Assembly: GCA_001516055.1 (NCBI GenBank)
Contig: LOEZ01000066.1
Location: forward strand, 1-64,000
Length of the DNA: 64,000 nt
Source: Gracilibacter sp. BRH_c7a
GTDB taxonomy: Bacteria; Bacillota; Desulfitobacteriia; Desulfitobacteriales; Syntrophobotulaceae
Direction of reading: 5' to 3'
Below are positions 1 through 8,361 of the stretch, piece after piece; position 1 is the first letter of the stretch; every line of letters starts with the position of its first letter. Made by a program: the position numbers and the translations under genes. The notes beneath the pieces are model-generated. The model ran no database searches and was not told the DNA's origin. It was given only the letters and a program-made list of their open reading frames with translations.

Positions 1-818
1 GCACCACAAGCTGCGGCTAGATTGGTATTGACTGCGATTAGGGCGATATCTGGTGATGTTCCCGATAAGGTACTTCCAGGGTTGAATCCGAACCATCCAA
101 ACCAGAGAATGAATACCCCTAAAGCCCCTAATGTAATGCTATGACCAGGGATAGCATTGGCTTTGCCTTCTTTGGTATACTTACCAATACGTGGCCCTAT
201 GAGGAAAGCTCCGATTAGGGCAGCCCAACCACCCACGGAATGAACTACTGTAGAGCCGGCGAAGTCAACCATTCCTCTTTCCGTAAGCCAGCCGCCTCCC
301 CAGATCCAGTGACCTACTACAGGATAAATTAAAGCAATAATTACTACACTATAAATTAAATAAGCGATAAATTTTGTTCTTTCTGCCATGGCTCCAGAAA
401 CGATAGTAGCAGCAGTGGCAGCAAAAACAGTTTGGAAAATTAGAAATGCCCAAATTGGTATGTCTAGACCAAGATGCTCGAAGGCGTCTGATACAGCAAA
501 ACCTGTGGTTCCAAATAAACCGAGATAGCTTACTCCAAACATAATTCCGAACCCAAATAACCAAAAGACTACTGATCCAATAGAAAAATCCATTAGATTC
601 TTCATAAGAATGTTACCAGCACTTTTTGCTCTGGTAAAACCAGTCTCTACCATTGCAAACCCCGCTTGCATGAAAAACACAAGGAAAGCAGCAACCAAAA
701 CCCAAACAGTATTAATGGCGATTGCATTACTCTCGGGGGTAGCCCCCTCGGCAAAAGCAATTCCTGGGATTAGCAAGATAGATAGTAATACAAGTAAAAC
801 CATAAGTCCTTTTTTCAT
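1..818 (-). CDS. amt: Ammonium transporter Amt (3' end outside window)
   Basis: Integral membrane protein that brings ammonium/ammonia into the cell for nitrogen assimilation. Translating the minus strand from the ATG at 818 gives 272 codons running off the left edge. A signal-peptide-like N-terminus (MKKGLMVLLVLLSILLIPG, then AFAEG) is followed by the Amt hallmarks: MQAGFAMVETGF near residue 50, NILMKNLMDF, the AERTKF loop, and the VHSVGG and GWFGFNPGS segments. Family members are about 400-450 residues, so roughly a third of the C-terminus is missing. GGAGATG sits 5-6 bases before the ATG. No glnB/glnK is visible on the upstream side. The leader contains two strong hairpins, one shaped like an intrinsic terminator. 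Confidence 0.95.
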   Translation of the reverse strand, partial: MKKGLMVLLVLLSILLIPGIAFAEGATPESNAIAINTVWVLVAAFLVFFMQAGFAMVETGFTRAKSAGNILMKNLMDFSIGSVVFWLFGFGIMFGVSYLGLFGTTGFAVSDAFEHLGLDIPIWAFLIFQTVFAATAATIVSGAMAERTKFIAYLIYSVVIIALIYPVVGHWIWGGGWLTERGMVDFAGSTVVHSVGGWAALIGAFLIGPRIGKYTKEGKANAIPGHSITLGALGVFILWFGWFGFNPGSTLSGTSPDIALIAVNTNLAAACG

Positions 819-901
819 TTTGTACATCTCCTTTTCAATAAAAAATATTTCTTTTAACATTCAAACACTTATCGCATTTCATATTACGCCCCCTCGAAAA
901 C

Positions 902-935
902 AAAGATACCTGAGTTCAGTCGAACTGGCATCTTT
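902..935 (-). promoter_or_regulatory. Hairpin in the amt leader
   Basis: Read on the minus strand, AAAGATGCC-AGTTC pairs with GAACT-(CA)-GGTATCTTT around the loop GACT, and is followed by a T-rich run (TTGTTTTC). It lies about 85 bases before the amt start and downstream of the terminator-like hairpin at 981-1012. A regulatory role (anti-terminator or second attenuator) is inference; the base pairing is directly visible. Confidence 0.5.
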
Positions 936-980
936 GCCTAACATTTCTTAACAACTGAATGTCATCCATGACAGTAAAAC

Positions 981-1012
981 AAAAAAAGTCCTCGAGCACT
1001 GCTCGAGGACTT
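981..1012 (-). terminator. Terminator-like hairpin inside the amt leader
   Basis: A perfect 12-bp stem (AAGTCCTCGAGC / GCTCGAGGACTT) with a 3-base loop, followed on the minus strand by seven T. On the plus strand no T-tract follows, so it works only in the amt direction. No gene ends just before it on that strand: the next gene upstream diverges. It therefore most likely attenuates the amt transcript or ends a short leader RNA. Confidence 0.7.
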
Positions 1013-1164
1013 CATTGTCCAGTTGATTAAATATAACTAATTTATATACTAGCAGAAATTCATAGTAATGCAATAAATATAGAAAAAGAATTCTGTATTC
1101 AATTTCTCGAACCATGTATGTCACATAAAAGTCACTGGATGTTCACACAAAGTTCATATAAAGA

Positions 1165-1173
1165 TGTTATAAT
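1165..1173 (+). promoter_or_regulatory. Extended -10 promoter for the PpiC-type foldase gene
   Basis: TGTTATAAT is an extended -10 element (TG-n-TATAAT). No good -35 hexamer lies 17 bases upstream, as is common for extended -10 promoters. It sits about 50 bases before the start codon and would be the source of the foldase transcript. Confidence 0.5.
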
Positions 1174-1223
1174 ATTAAAAAGTTAAATATATAGAAATAT
1201 AATGTAGAGAGGAATATTTGAAA

Positions 1224-2099
1224 ATGAACAAAAGAAATCTATTAATCTATATTACAGTGGCCTTACTTGTTGGAGTTTTAATTGGAGGACTCGCAATTTC
1301 GTTTTCAAATAAGGAAGTAGTTGCTAATGTAAATGGACAAGAGATAATGAAAGAAGAACTGTACGAAGCACTAGTAAAACAAAATGGGGAACAAGCTTTA
1401 GATATGTTAATTACAGAAAAGATTGTTAGAATAGAATCTGAGAATAGTAATATCTCTGTAACTGATGATGAAATTAATCAGGAAATTGAAGAGTTAAAGG
1501 AAGAATACGGTGGAGAAGAGCCATTTTTAGCTGCTTTAGAAAATAGTAATATGACTATGGAAGATTTAAAGAATAATATCGAGTTAAATACCATACTCAT
1601 AAAACTTATAGGACCAGGGATTACAATTGCTCAAGAAGAAATTGAAGAGTATTTCGAAATGTACAAAGACTCATTTGCTGTGGCTGAAGCAGTGAAGGCC
1701 AGACATATCTTAGTGGAGACCGAGGAAGTAGCAAAAGAAGTAAAAAATAAACTTGCTGACGGTGAAGACTTTAGTAAACTGGCCAAACAATACTCTATAG
1801 ATGATAGTAATAAAGAACAGGGCGGAGACTTAGGAACCTTTGGAAGGGGTAAGATGGTAGATGAATTTGAAGAAGCTGCCTTTAACTTGGAAATAGGGGA
1901 GATAAGTGAACCGGTTAAAACAGAATTCGGATTCCACATTATTAAACTAGAAGATAAAATTGAAGCTAAAGAAGCCAATTTAGAAGATAGCCAAGAGGAT
2001 ATAAAACAGATATTGATAGAACAGAAAGTTCAGTCAGAATTTAATCCTTGGCTGGAAGAAAAGCGCAATTCATATAAAATCGAAAACTTTCTACTTTAA
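1224..2099 (+). CDS. Membrane-anchored PpiC/PrsA-type peptidyl-prolyl isomerase
   Basis: Parvulin-type prolyl isomerase expected to help exported proteins fold outside the membrane. After a short N-terminal TM helix (residues about 5-27) comes a SurA/PrsA-like helical region. The parvulin domain at about 155-255 shows KARHILVETEE, then GGDLGTFGRGKMVDEFE and TEFGFHIIKLEDK. There is no lipobox Cys, unlike Bacillus PrsA, so anchoring is by an uncleaved helix. The ATG at 1224 lies 11 bases after GAGAGG; an in-frame TTG at 1218 lies 5 bases after it and is an equal alternative. Single gene with its own extended -10 promoter and a strong terminator. Confidence 0.9.
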   Translation: MNKRNLLIYITVALLVGVLIGGLAISFSNKEVVANVNGQEIMKEELYEALVKQNGEQALDMLITEKIVRIESENSNISVTDDEINQEIEELKEEYGGEEPFLAALENSNMTMEDLKNNIELNTILIKLIGPGITIAQEEIEEYFEMYKDSFAVAEAVKARHILVETEEVAKEVKNKLADGEDFSKLAKQYSIDDSNKEQGGDLGTFGRGKMVDEFEEAAFNLEIGEISEPVKTEFGFHIIKLEDKIEAKEANLEDSQEDIKQILIEQKVQSEFNPWLEEKRNSYKIENFLL

Positions 2100-2133
2100 T
2101 TCTCCCTTTTAATTAAAATAGAAGATATACAAT

Positions 2134-2173
2134 AAAACCAGCAGTTATATCTAAATAACTGCTGGTTTTATTT
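2134..2173 (+). terminator. Intrinsic terminator after the foldase gene
   Basis: A 15-bp stem (AAAACCAGCAGTTAT / ATAACTGCTGGTTTT) around the loop ATCTAA, with flanking A and T runs, so it could act in both directions. It starts 35 bases after the stop codon. Confidence 0.85.
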
Positions 2174-2254
2174 AGCTGAACGGCTTTTAGTGAATGAGTC
2201 TAATTAAGTTGGTGATATTAAAGAAAAGCGATTCGTTTTGAAGGAGCAGCATTT

Positions 2255-2896
2255 ATGGAATTGGCTGAGTTAATTCTTCTTATAATTAAGCTAATTGGGA
2301 CAATAGCTTTTTCTGTTTCAGGAGCCTTAGTAGCCATTGATAAACAATTGGATATTTTCGGAGCAATGGTTCTAGGAGTGATTGCAGCAGTAGGGGGCGG
2401 GGTTCTTCGAGATATCCTGCTTGGGATTAGTCCGCCAATGATGTTCAAAGAATTTATGTTTGTAACTACAGCATTTACAACTGCATTCTTGGTATTCTGG
2501 ATTGAATACTTTAGGACTTTTACCAAACACAGGTATTATTATCTGCAAGTTATAAATATTTTTGATGCTATCGGACTTGGGATTTTTACTGTTGTGGGTG
2601 TGAATACTGCGCTGGTATACGGCCATAGTGATAACTGGTTTTTAGCAGTTTTTATCGGGACAACCACAGGTATCAGTGGTGGTGTTATGAGAGATGTGTT
2701 GGCAGGAAGGATTCCGATGGTGTTACGCAAACAGGTTTATGCTTTAGCTTCAATAACTGGGGCTGTTATTTATTACATCCTCTATCACACTGAGATGTTT
2801 CTAACTGTTGCGATGTTCTTCAGTGCCTCGATCGTTATGCTGATTCGTTTTCTTGCTATGTACTTCAAATGGAGCCTTCCAAGAGTTCCCCAATAG
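2255..2896 (+). CDS. TRIC-type cation channel / UPF0126 (YadS/YicG) membrane protein
   Basis: Membrane protein of the prokaryotic TRIC channel family, where characterised members form trimeric K+-type channels. Two repeats of three helices are visible. The first holds AVGGGVLRDILLG (about residues 46-58) and the second holds TGISGGVMRDVLAGRIP (about 138-154); the doubled GG-x(2-3)-RD signature is typical. Length 213 aa fits the family (about 200-215). GAAGGAG lies 9 bases before the ATG. The gene stands alone and converges on a DUF456 gene 6 bases away. Confidence 0.9.
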   Translation: MELAELILLIIKLIGTIAFSVSGALVAIDKQLDIFGAMVLGVIAAVGGGVLRDILLGISPPMMFKEFMFVTTAFTTAFLVFWIEYFRTFTKHRYYYLQVINIFDAIGLGIFTVVGVNTALVYGHSDNWFLAVFIGTTTGISGGVMRDVLAGRIPMVLRKQVYALASITGAVIYYILYHTEMFLTVAMFFSASIVMLIRFLAMYFKWSLPRVPQ

Positions 2897-2902
2897 GGCA
2901 GA

Positions 2903-3379
2903 CTAGATACGCATAAAGAAATAGATAATCATAATAATTTCAGCACCGAGCTTTACTATAGTACCTCCTAAGAGACCAATAAGGGTACCGAAACCAACTC
3001 GAATTGTTTGATTCATGTCCTTGCCACGCAATAATTCAACTGCAACAGCACCAAGAAAAGGACCTATAACGATTCCCAATGGCCCAAATATAAAAATTCC
3101 AAGGATTGTACCAACTACAGCACCCCAGGCAGCTTGTTTGCTGCCACCGTAACGTGTAGTCCCCACAGCAGAAGCGATATAATCAACAAGAAAAATAAGA
3201 ACTAAGACTAATCCCTGTAAGAGAAAAAAGTAGGCATTCAGGGTTGCAAACTGTGTCATGAATCCATAGAGAATCATGCCACCAAAAATAAGGATTCCGC
3301 CAGGCAGAAGAGGTAGGACAGTTCCTATAAGACCTATGACAAACAAAATTATGGCTAGAATTAATGCCGTAGTATTCAT
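2903..3379 (-). CDS. DUF456 family membrane protein
   Basis: Small membrane protein of unknown function. The 158 residues are almost all hydrophobic, in four or five helices. The family signature is visible in GLIGTVLPLLPGGILIFGG (about residues 16-34), DYIASAVGTTRYGGSKQAAWG (about 66-86) and GPFLGAVAVELLRG. Glycine-rich helices of this kind resemble glycine-zipper membrane proteins, but no activity is established. AGGAGGC lies 8 bases before the ATG. It is a single gene, convergent with the TRIC-like gene. Confidence 0.85.
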   Translation of the reverse strand: MNTTALILAIILFVIGLIGTVLPLLPGGILIFGGMILYGFMTQFATLNAYFFLLQGLVLVLIFLVDYIASAVGTTRYGGSKQAAWGAVVGTILGIFIFGPLGIVIGPFLGAVAVELLRGKDMNQTIRVGFGTLIGLLGGTIVKLGAEIIMIIYFFMRI

Positions 3380-3481
3380 AATTGTTGCCTCCTGTATAGT
3401 TAATTAAGACTCTTAATTCAAATGGGATTTCTCACCGTCTTAATCTTTTTAGATATTTAATTAAAAAGAAGCAAAAAGTTT

Positions 3482-3511
3482 TTGATTTTAATAATGAAGA
3501 TGTGGTATTAT
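3482..3511 (+). promoter_or_regulatory. Promoter of the TRAP transporter operon
   Basis: TTGATT (3482-3487) and TATTAT (3506-3511) are separated by 18 bases, with TG one base before the -10 (extended -10). Transcription would begin near 3518, leaving an unusually long untranslated leader of about 250 bases before dctP. Confidence 0.55.
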
Positions 3512-3713
3512 ATGACATAATAGCATATTAATATGTAGTAGAGAATATTAAGTATGTTATTATTTGTAGGTAAAAGTAGGACAGTAGTAGATAGTAGGTA
3601 CTGGTTGTTTTAAAAATGTAGAATAGTTAGGACGGTAGGAAATAAGGATGTGGATTAAGCCTTGTATATTCGTGATTAAGTCGCGGATGTTATGGGTGTT
3701 GCACAGCTATATT
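3512..3713 (+). promoter_or_regulatory. Long untranslated leader of the TRAP operon, rich in TAG/GTAG triplets
   Basis: No ORF of note lies here. The first half contains many TAG triplets (for example GTAGTAGAG and ACAGTAGTAG). The second half has a mixed-sequence stretch (GTCGCGGATG, GGGTGTTGCACAGC) directly before an intrinsic terminator. A promoter, a leader of about 200 bases, a terminator and then a gene is the layout of an attenuator or riboswitch. I recognise no known riboswitch core, so the class is open. Confidence 0.4.
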
Positions 3714-3740
3714 AACTCCTATTAGGAGTTTTTTTATTTT
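3714..3740 (+). terminator. Leader terminator before dctP
   Basis: AACTCCT / AGGAGTT, a 7-bp stem with loop ATT, followed by seven T and ATTTT. It lies 30 bases before the dctP start and downstream of the operon promoter, so read-through must be allowed or regulated. Confidence 0.7.
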
Positions 3741-3770
3741 CTAAATATATTAAAAGAAGGGGAGATATAA

Positions 3771-4856
3771 GTGAAAAAAAGCTTTTGGAAATCAATCAAT
3801 GTGAAATTATTAGGAAGAGGTATTTTGCTATTTTTACTGGTATTAGGTTTTGCGTTTGTAACAGGTTGTGGCCAGGCAGCACCGACAACGAATGAACCTC
3901 AAACAGTAGAGCTAAAACTGGCTCACTTCTTTCCTGCCACCCACCCAGCTGAGACCGAGTTAATTCAACCCTGGAGTCAAGCGATCGAGGATGCAACTGA
4001 AGGCAGAGTAAAAGTTACCAGCTACCCGGCACAGACCCTTTCACAGGCTGATGCAGTTTATGACGGAGTAATCAATGGAATCTCTGATTTAGGTCTTTCT
4101 TGTTTTTCCTATACCAGAGGCAGTTTCCCAGTTTTAGAAGTGTTCGAACTACCAGGGATTACCTACGCAAATTCTAAAGTTGCTAGTAAAGTTGCCTGGG
4201 AAGGAATCAAACAGCTAAATCCCCAGGAGGTTCAAGATACAAAGCTACTCATGGTGTTCACAACCGGCCCTGGAGATTTATATACCAAAGTACCTGTACG
4301 CTCACTAGATGATCTGCAAGGATTAGAGTTAAGAGCTACTGGACTTAGCGCAAAGACACTCGAAGCTCTTGGGGCTACTCCGGTTGCCATGGCCCAATCT
4401 GAAGCCTACGAATCTCTAGCTAAAGGAGTAGTTAAAGGAAACTTAGGTCCGGTTGAAGTCCTCGAAGGTTGGAAACAGGCTGAAGTAACTGAGTATCTAA
4501 CTATGACACCATTCCTTTACAATACTTTATTCTTTATAACCATGAATCTAGATCAATGGAACTCTCTGGATCCTAAAGATCAAGCAGCAGTTGAAACAGT
4601 AAGTGAGAAATTCTTTGAAGAGACTGCCATGAGTCTTTGGGATAAACAAAATGAGTCAGCTTTAAAATATGCTGTTGATGAAAAAGGGATGGAAGTTATT
4701 AACCTTTCCCAAGAAGAACAGGAAAAATGGATTAGTTTAGTCAAACCAATTCAGGATGAATATGTTGCCCAAATGAATGAAAAAGGTCAACCAGGACAAG
4801 AAATTCTGGATACAGTGAAAAAGCTCGCCGATCAATATAACAAAGAGTATCAATAA
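3771..4856 (+). CDS. dctP: TRAP transporter solute-binding lipoprotein (DctP family)
   Basis: Extracellular binding protein of a tripartite ATP-independent transporter; family members usually bind carboxylates or other organic acids. A type II signal peptide ends in the lipobox VTGC (lipid-modified Cys about residue 33). The DctP fold follows: LAHFFPATHP, VYDGVINGISDLGL and LQGLELRATG, whose Arg is the position that grips a ligand carboxylate in the family. 361 aa is a usual length. The GTG start at 3771 follows AGGGGAGA by 5-6 bases. First gene of dctPQM; the ligand cannot be named from sequence. Confidence 0.93.
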   Translation: MKKSFWKSINVKLLGRGILLFLLVLGFAFVTGCGQAAPTTNEPQTVELKLAHFFPATHPAETELIQPWSQAIEDATEGRVKVTSYPAQTLSQADAVYDGVINGISDLGLSCFSYTRGSFPVLEVFELPGITYANSKVASKVAWEGIKQLNPQEVQDTKLLMVFTTGPGDLYTKVPVRSLDDLQGLELRATGLSAKTLEALGATPVAMAQSEAYESLAKGVVKGNLGPVEVLEGWKQAEVTEYLTMTPFLYNTLFFITMNLDQWNSLDPKDQAAVETVSEKFFEETAMSLWDKQNESALKYAVDEKGMEVINLSQEEQEKWISLVKPIQDEYVAQMNEKGQPGQEILDTVKKLADQYNKEYQ

Positions 4857-4879
4857 CTTCCTGGGGAGGTAAACGTAAA

Positions 4880-5431
4880 TTGAAGCAGTTATCTGGTTTT
4901 GTAAAGAGAGCGAGTAGTATCTTAGACAAATTAGCTGGAATATTTATTTTCTCCGTGATGCTGTTAGTCGTAATAAATATCATTTTGCGAGCGGTTTTCA
5001 AGCAGCCTATTCTAGGAACGTATGAATTAGTTGGTTTTTTAACAGCTATGGGGGTTGGACTGGCCTTGGCTAACTGTGCTTTGCAAAACGGTCATATTGC
5101 CGTAAGTTATATTATGGATCGATTCCCTGAAAAGATTCAATCATTTGTAGATATTTTAGTAAATGCTGCTTCTTTAATTTTTTGGTCGGCAGCTGTCTGG
5201 TACCTTGCACGATATGGTCAAGCGATGAAGCTCAAAGGACTTGTATCGCCATCAGCAGAGATACCTGTTTACCCTTTTATATATTTGGTCGCTTTTGGAC
5301 TCTTGGGGCTTTGTTTGGTCCTGTTATTTAAGTTCATAGTTTCTATTCAGGAAGTCTTGGGACCTCTGCCTCTTACTAAATTATCTCAAGGGTTTAGAGC
5401 TCCAAATATATTAAAGAGGGAAGTAAGATGA
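4880..5431 (+). CDS. dctQ: TRAP transporter small permease (DctQ)
   Basis: Small membrane subunit that pairs with DctM in the sodium-driven TRAP permease. Four TM helices fit the family topology. The family pattern appears in the middle: ELVGFLTAMGVGLALANCAL and NGHIAVSYIMDRFP. The TTG start at 4880 follows GGGGAGGT by 9 bases; no better ATG lies nearby. It starts 23 bases after dctP and its stop codon overlaps the dctM start (ATGA), so translation of Q and M is coupled. Confidence 0.92.
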   Translation: MKQLSGFVKRASSILDKLAGIFIFSVMLLVVINIILRAVFKQPILGTYELVGFLTAMGVGLALANCALQNGHIAVSYIMDRFPEKIQSFVDILVNAASLIFWSAAVWYLARYGQAMKLKGLVSPSAEIPVYPFIYLVAFGLLGLCLVLLFKFIVSIQEVLGPLPLTKLSQGFRAPNILKREVR

Positions 5432-6738
5432 GCGAATTCTTAATCGGACTTTTCGGGATAATATTTTTCTTTGGATTAATAATTCTGCGCATGCCAATAG
5501 CCTATGCTATGGCATTAGTAGGGTTTGTTGGCTTTAGCATCCTAACTTCCATGCCAGCATCTTTGGATATGGTAGCGAAAGAGATTTATAATACTTTTAC
5601 TTCCTATTCTTTAAGTGTTATTGCTATGTTTGTGTGGATGGGCTTTCTGGCATATTATTCAGGAATTGGAACCAGTCTCTATGTTTTTGCCTATAGAATG
5701 ATGGGCCATCTACCTGGTGGTCTGGCAATTGCCACTCAAGCAGCTTGTGCAGTCTTTGGAGCAATATGCGGTTCCAATACCGCTACTGCTGCTACCATGG
5801 CGGCAATTGCCCTGCCCGAGATGGATAAGTATAACTACGACAAGTCATTATCTACCGCCAGTATTGCTGCAGGAGGAGTATTAGGGGTAATGATTCCCCC
5901 GAGTGTTATTTTCATTCTGTACGGTATGGCCACGGAACAGTCTGTGGGCACTTTGTTTATGGCAGGAATTATTCCTGGTATTTTACTAATGTTCTTATAT
6001 ATGCTTACGATATATCTACTGACTTTGCGTAACCCAAGCTTAGGGCCAACCGGACCCAAATCAAGTTGTCGAGAACGAATTAGTTCTCTTAAAGGAGGGC
6101 TGGGAGAAGCCCTGATAGTATTTGCCCTTTCGATTGGCGGTCTTTTTGCCGGTTGGTTTACCCCGACTGAGGCAGGTGCTGTCGGAGCAGGGGGAGTATT
6201 ATTTGTTAGTCTATTAGAGAAGCGGCTTAGTTGGGGAAAGTTAAAAAAGTCGCTAATCGATACCACTCGTACCACGGCAATGATTATGCTAATGATTGCC
6301 GGAGCTATAATCTTTGGCAGGTTTATGGCCATTAGCAGAGTACCGTTTGAACTGGCAAATTTGGTAGGATCTCTGCCCCTACCTCCGTTTGCCATTATGG
6401 GGATGATTCTAGTAATCTACTTTATCCTAGGCTGTTTTATTGACGCTTTAGCCTTAGTTTTACTAACCATACCAATATTCTTCCCAGTGGTAGTTAATGC
6501 CCTGGGGTATGATCCTATTTGGTTTGGAGTGGTTGTAGTCTTAGTAGTAGCCATGGGTGTTATAACCCCTCCGGTAGGGATGAACGTATATATTATTAAA
6601 GGTGTTGCCCCGGAGATTCCTTTAGAAACAATATTTAAAGGTATATGGCCTTTCCTCGGTGCTATAATAGTGTGCATAATTCTGCTAATGATTTTTCCGG
6701 GCATTGCTACTTTCTTGCCTGAATTGCTGACGAGATAA
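5428..6738 (+). CDS. dctM: TRAP transporter large permease (DctM)
   Basis: The 436-aa, about 12-helix transport subunit of the TRAP system. Family motifs include FGAICGSNTATAATMAAIALPEM (about residues 110-132), the GGVLGVMIPPSV loop (about 150-161), FTPTEAGAVGAGG and the C-terminal repeat GVITPPVGMNVYIIKG. It overlaps dctQ by 4 bases. Its last 32 bases overlap the end of the convergent GH84-type gene, so the two transcripts are complementary at their 3' ends. Confidence 0.95.
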   Translation: MSEFLIGLFGIIFFFGLIILRMPIAYAMALVGFVGFSILTSMPASLDMVAKEIYNTFTSYSLSVIAMFVWMGFLAYYSGIGTSLYVFAYRMMGHLPGGLAIATQAACAVFGAICGSNTATAATMAAIALPEMDKYNYDKSLSTASIAAGGVLGVMIPPSVIFILYGMATEQSVGTLFMAGIIPGILLMFLYMLTIYLLTLRNPSLGPTGPKSSCRERISSLKGGLGEALIVFALSIGGLFAGWFTPTEAGAVGAGGVLFVSLLEKRLSWGKLKKSLIDTTRTTAMIMLMIAGAIIFGRFMAISRVPFELANLVGSLPLPPFAIMGMILVIYFILGCFIDALALVLLTIPIFFPVVVNALGYDPIWFGVVVVLVVAMGVITPPVGMNVYIIKGVAPEIPLETIFKGIWPFLGAIIVCIILLMIFPGIATFLPELLTR

Positions 6739-8245
6739 AATCAAGTATTTCTGTTCCAATTTTCAAGTTATTACTCTTAAGGGCTTGAATCTTAGATTCT
6801 AGGTCGTTTTCCATGACTGATTTTTGCGGATCATTCACAGATAAATATAAATAATCCAGGGCTTGGAGAGCAACTTTTCCTTCTTCGCCAAGCAGATTTA
6901 GCCAAGGGTTAATCTCTGTTAGAAGCTCCTTATTACTAATAGTCTGTCTAAGAGAGTTGGGGAGGGTGCTCAACGATTCCAGTTCCTGACGAAGATTAGT
7001 TTCGCTAGCTCCTCGTTGTCCATTTTGGTAATCTTGCCAGAACTGAGCGGTCAGGTCAAGGAAGTATGAATTGATATCATCATTAAGCAGGCTTGGACTT
7101 GAATACAGACAGAATCTTTGGAAAGCTGCTGTATTGACAATTCCTTCAGTGTTTTCAAGTGCTAGCTCCCAGGCTTTCTGAGAATTATAGGAAGTAGGGT
7201 TATACAGATACTGTCCAATTGTTGCTAAGGAAATTTTCGAGGATTCAGGTTGAATCATCGGATTTGCTATTAGTCCACTTACATAGGAAGATAAATCAGG
7301 TGAGCGGTTCTCCAAGGGACCCATAAACAATTGAGGAGCTTTTCGCACCACATATGTATAATCATTTACTGGATAATTGTCCCAGATAAGAGGTTTCCTG
7401 CCGATTAGGTTGGTTACTTGTTGGACTTGATCACTGGTTATCTCTTTGTTTAAAACCCATGAACCTGTCCAAATAACTTGAATTGAAGATTCTAGATAAG
7501 AGCGGATCCCAGACCAATAAGGACTATCATTTAGTCCATAATAGTCTGTCGGGGCAAACCATAGCTTGAATTTAGGGTCTTTTTGTTTTTCTTCCAGGAG
7601 TAATTGATTAGCAAGATCAATATGGGCTAAGTGGTAATCTGAGCCGTAGACCTTTTCATCAATTGGTTTCAAAGAATGTTCAACATCATCAAAAGAAAGC
7701 ATAAATGTCTGTACACCTATTGATTGCAATTGTTCAAGCTTATTTCTTAAACGCTGTACATCCGAGTCAGAAGTAAAAGTAATGGAATTTGCTATCATGC
7801 TTGAAGTTAAAGTTTCACCGGGGAGGGGTGCTGGAATACCAGGAGAAATTGAGTAAACAAAATCTATACCATTTTTCTCAGCACTCTTGATTAATTGCTT
7901 CATCTGAGAAAGACGTAAATCTGAGTATAGGTCTCCCCATTGTGTTCGCTGATAAGGATCATCTTTAGGTGCATAGATATAGGTATTAAAGTGATTCTGG
8001 CTCATGAATTCAAGCATTTTCATTCGTTGTCCCATAGTCCATGGTTCGCCATAAAAACCTTCGATTACCCCGCGGATAGCGAAAGTATCACTGAGAACAT
8101 CCTCTTTAGGCTTAGAATCAGAATCAATCGGTTGCTGGTCATTAGGGGTAACATTCGGAGGTCCCGATTGATCGAGTTGACCCGGAATAAAGATCATTCC
8201 AAGAACTATAATTATGATTAGAATTAATATATTTTTCTTTTTCAT
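6707..8245 (-). CDS. Membrane-anchored GH84-type beta-N-acetylglucosaminidase domain protein
   Basis: Predicted extracytoplasmic glycosidase of the O-GlcNAcase/hyaluronidase family, which removes GlcNAc by substrate-assisted catalysis. After an N-terminal TM anchor (about residues 5-22) and a Pro/Asp-rich linker, the catalytic domain starts with RGVIEGFYGEPW (about 58-69). It continues with NTYIYAPKDDPYQRTQW and the acidic pair in MLSFDDVEHS, matching the GH84 catalytic Asp-Asp. KLWFAPTDYYG and WTGSWV, then IWDNYPVND, also match. A helical C-terminus of about 130 residues follows. AAAGGAAAG lies about 5 bases before the ATG. Substrate unknown; peptidoglycan or host-type GlcNAc are possible. 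Confidence 0.85.
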   Translation of the reverse strand: MKKKNILILIIIIVLGMIFIPGQLDQSGPPNVTPNDQQPIDSDSKPKEDVLSDTFAIRGVIEGFYGEPWTMGQRMKMLEFMSQNHFNTYIYAPKDDPYQRTQWGDLYSDLRLSQMKQLIKSAEKNGIDFVYSISPGIPAPLPGETLTSSMIANSITFTSDSDVQRLRNKLEQLQSIGVQTFMLSFDDVEHSLKPIDEKVYGSDYHLAHIDLANQLLLEEKQKDPKFKLWFAPTDYYGLNDSPYWSGIRSYLESSIQVIWTGSWVLNKEITSDQVQQVTNLIGRKPLIWDNYPVNDYTYVVRKAPQLFMGPLENRSPDLSSYVSGLIANPMIQPESSKISLATIGQYLYNPTSYNSQKAWELALENTEGIVNTAAFQRFCLYSSPSLLNDDINSYFLDLTAQFWQDYQNGQRGASETNLRQELESLSTLPNSLRQTISNKELLTEINPWLNLLGEEGKVALQALDYLYLSVNDPQKSVMENDLESKIQALKSNNLKIGTEILDFISSAIQARK

Positions 8246-8361
8246 TCTTTTTCTTTCCTTTGGATTGAAGTAAAGATAATACCACAGGTTACTCTTATTA
8301 TGTCACTAGTAAATATAACAAATGTACTTGTAATCTTTGGAGTACATTTTCACTCATTTCA

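Noticed and set aside
610-951. Plus-strand ORF of 113 codons over the start of amt
   Set aside because: It is the antisense of the amt gene and its leader; composition is that of a shadow frame and no RBS is present.
3530-3600. TAG/GTAG triplets like those bound by the tryptophan RNA-binding attenuation protein
   Set aside because: The triplets are not spaced 2-3 bases apart in a regular row of about eleven, and no trp gene follows.
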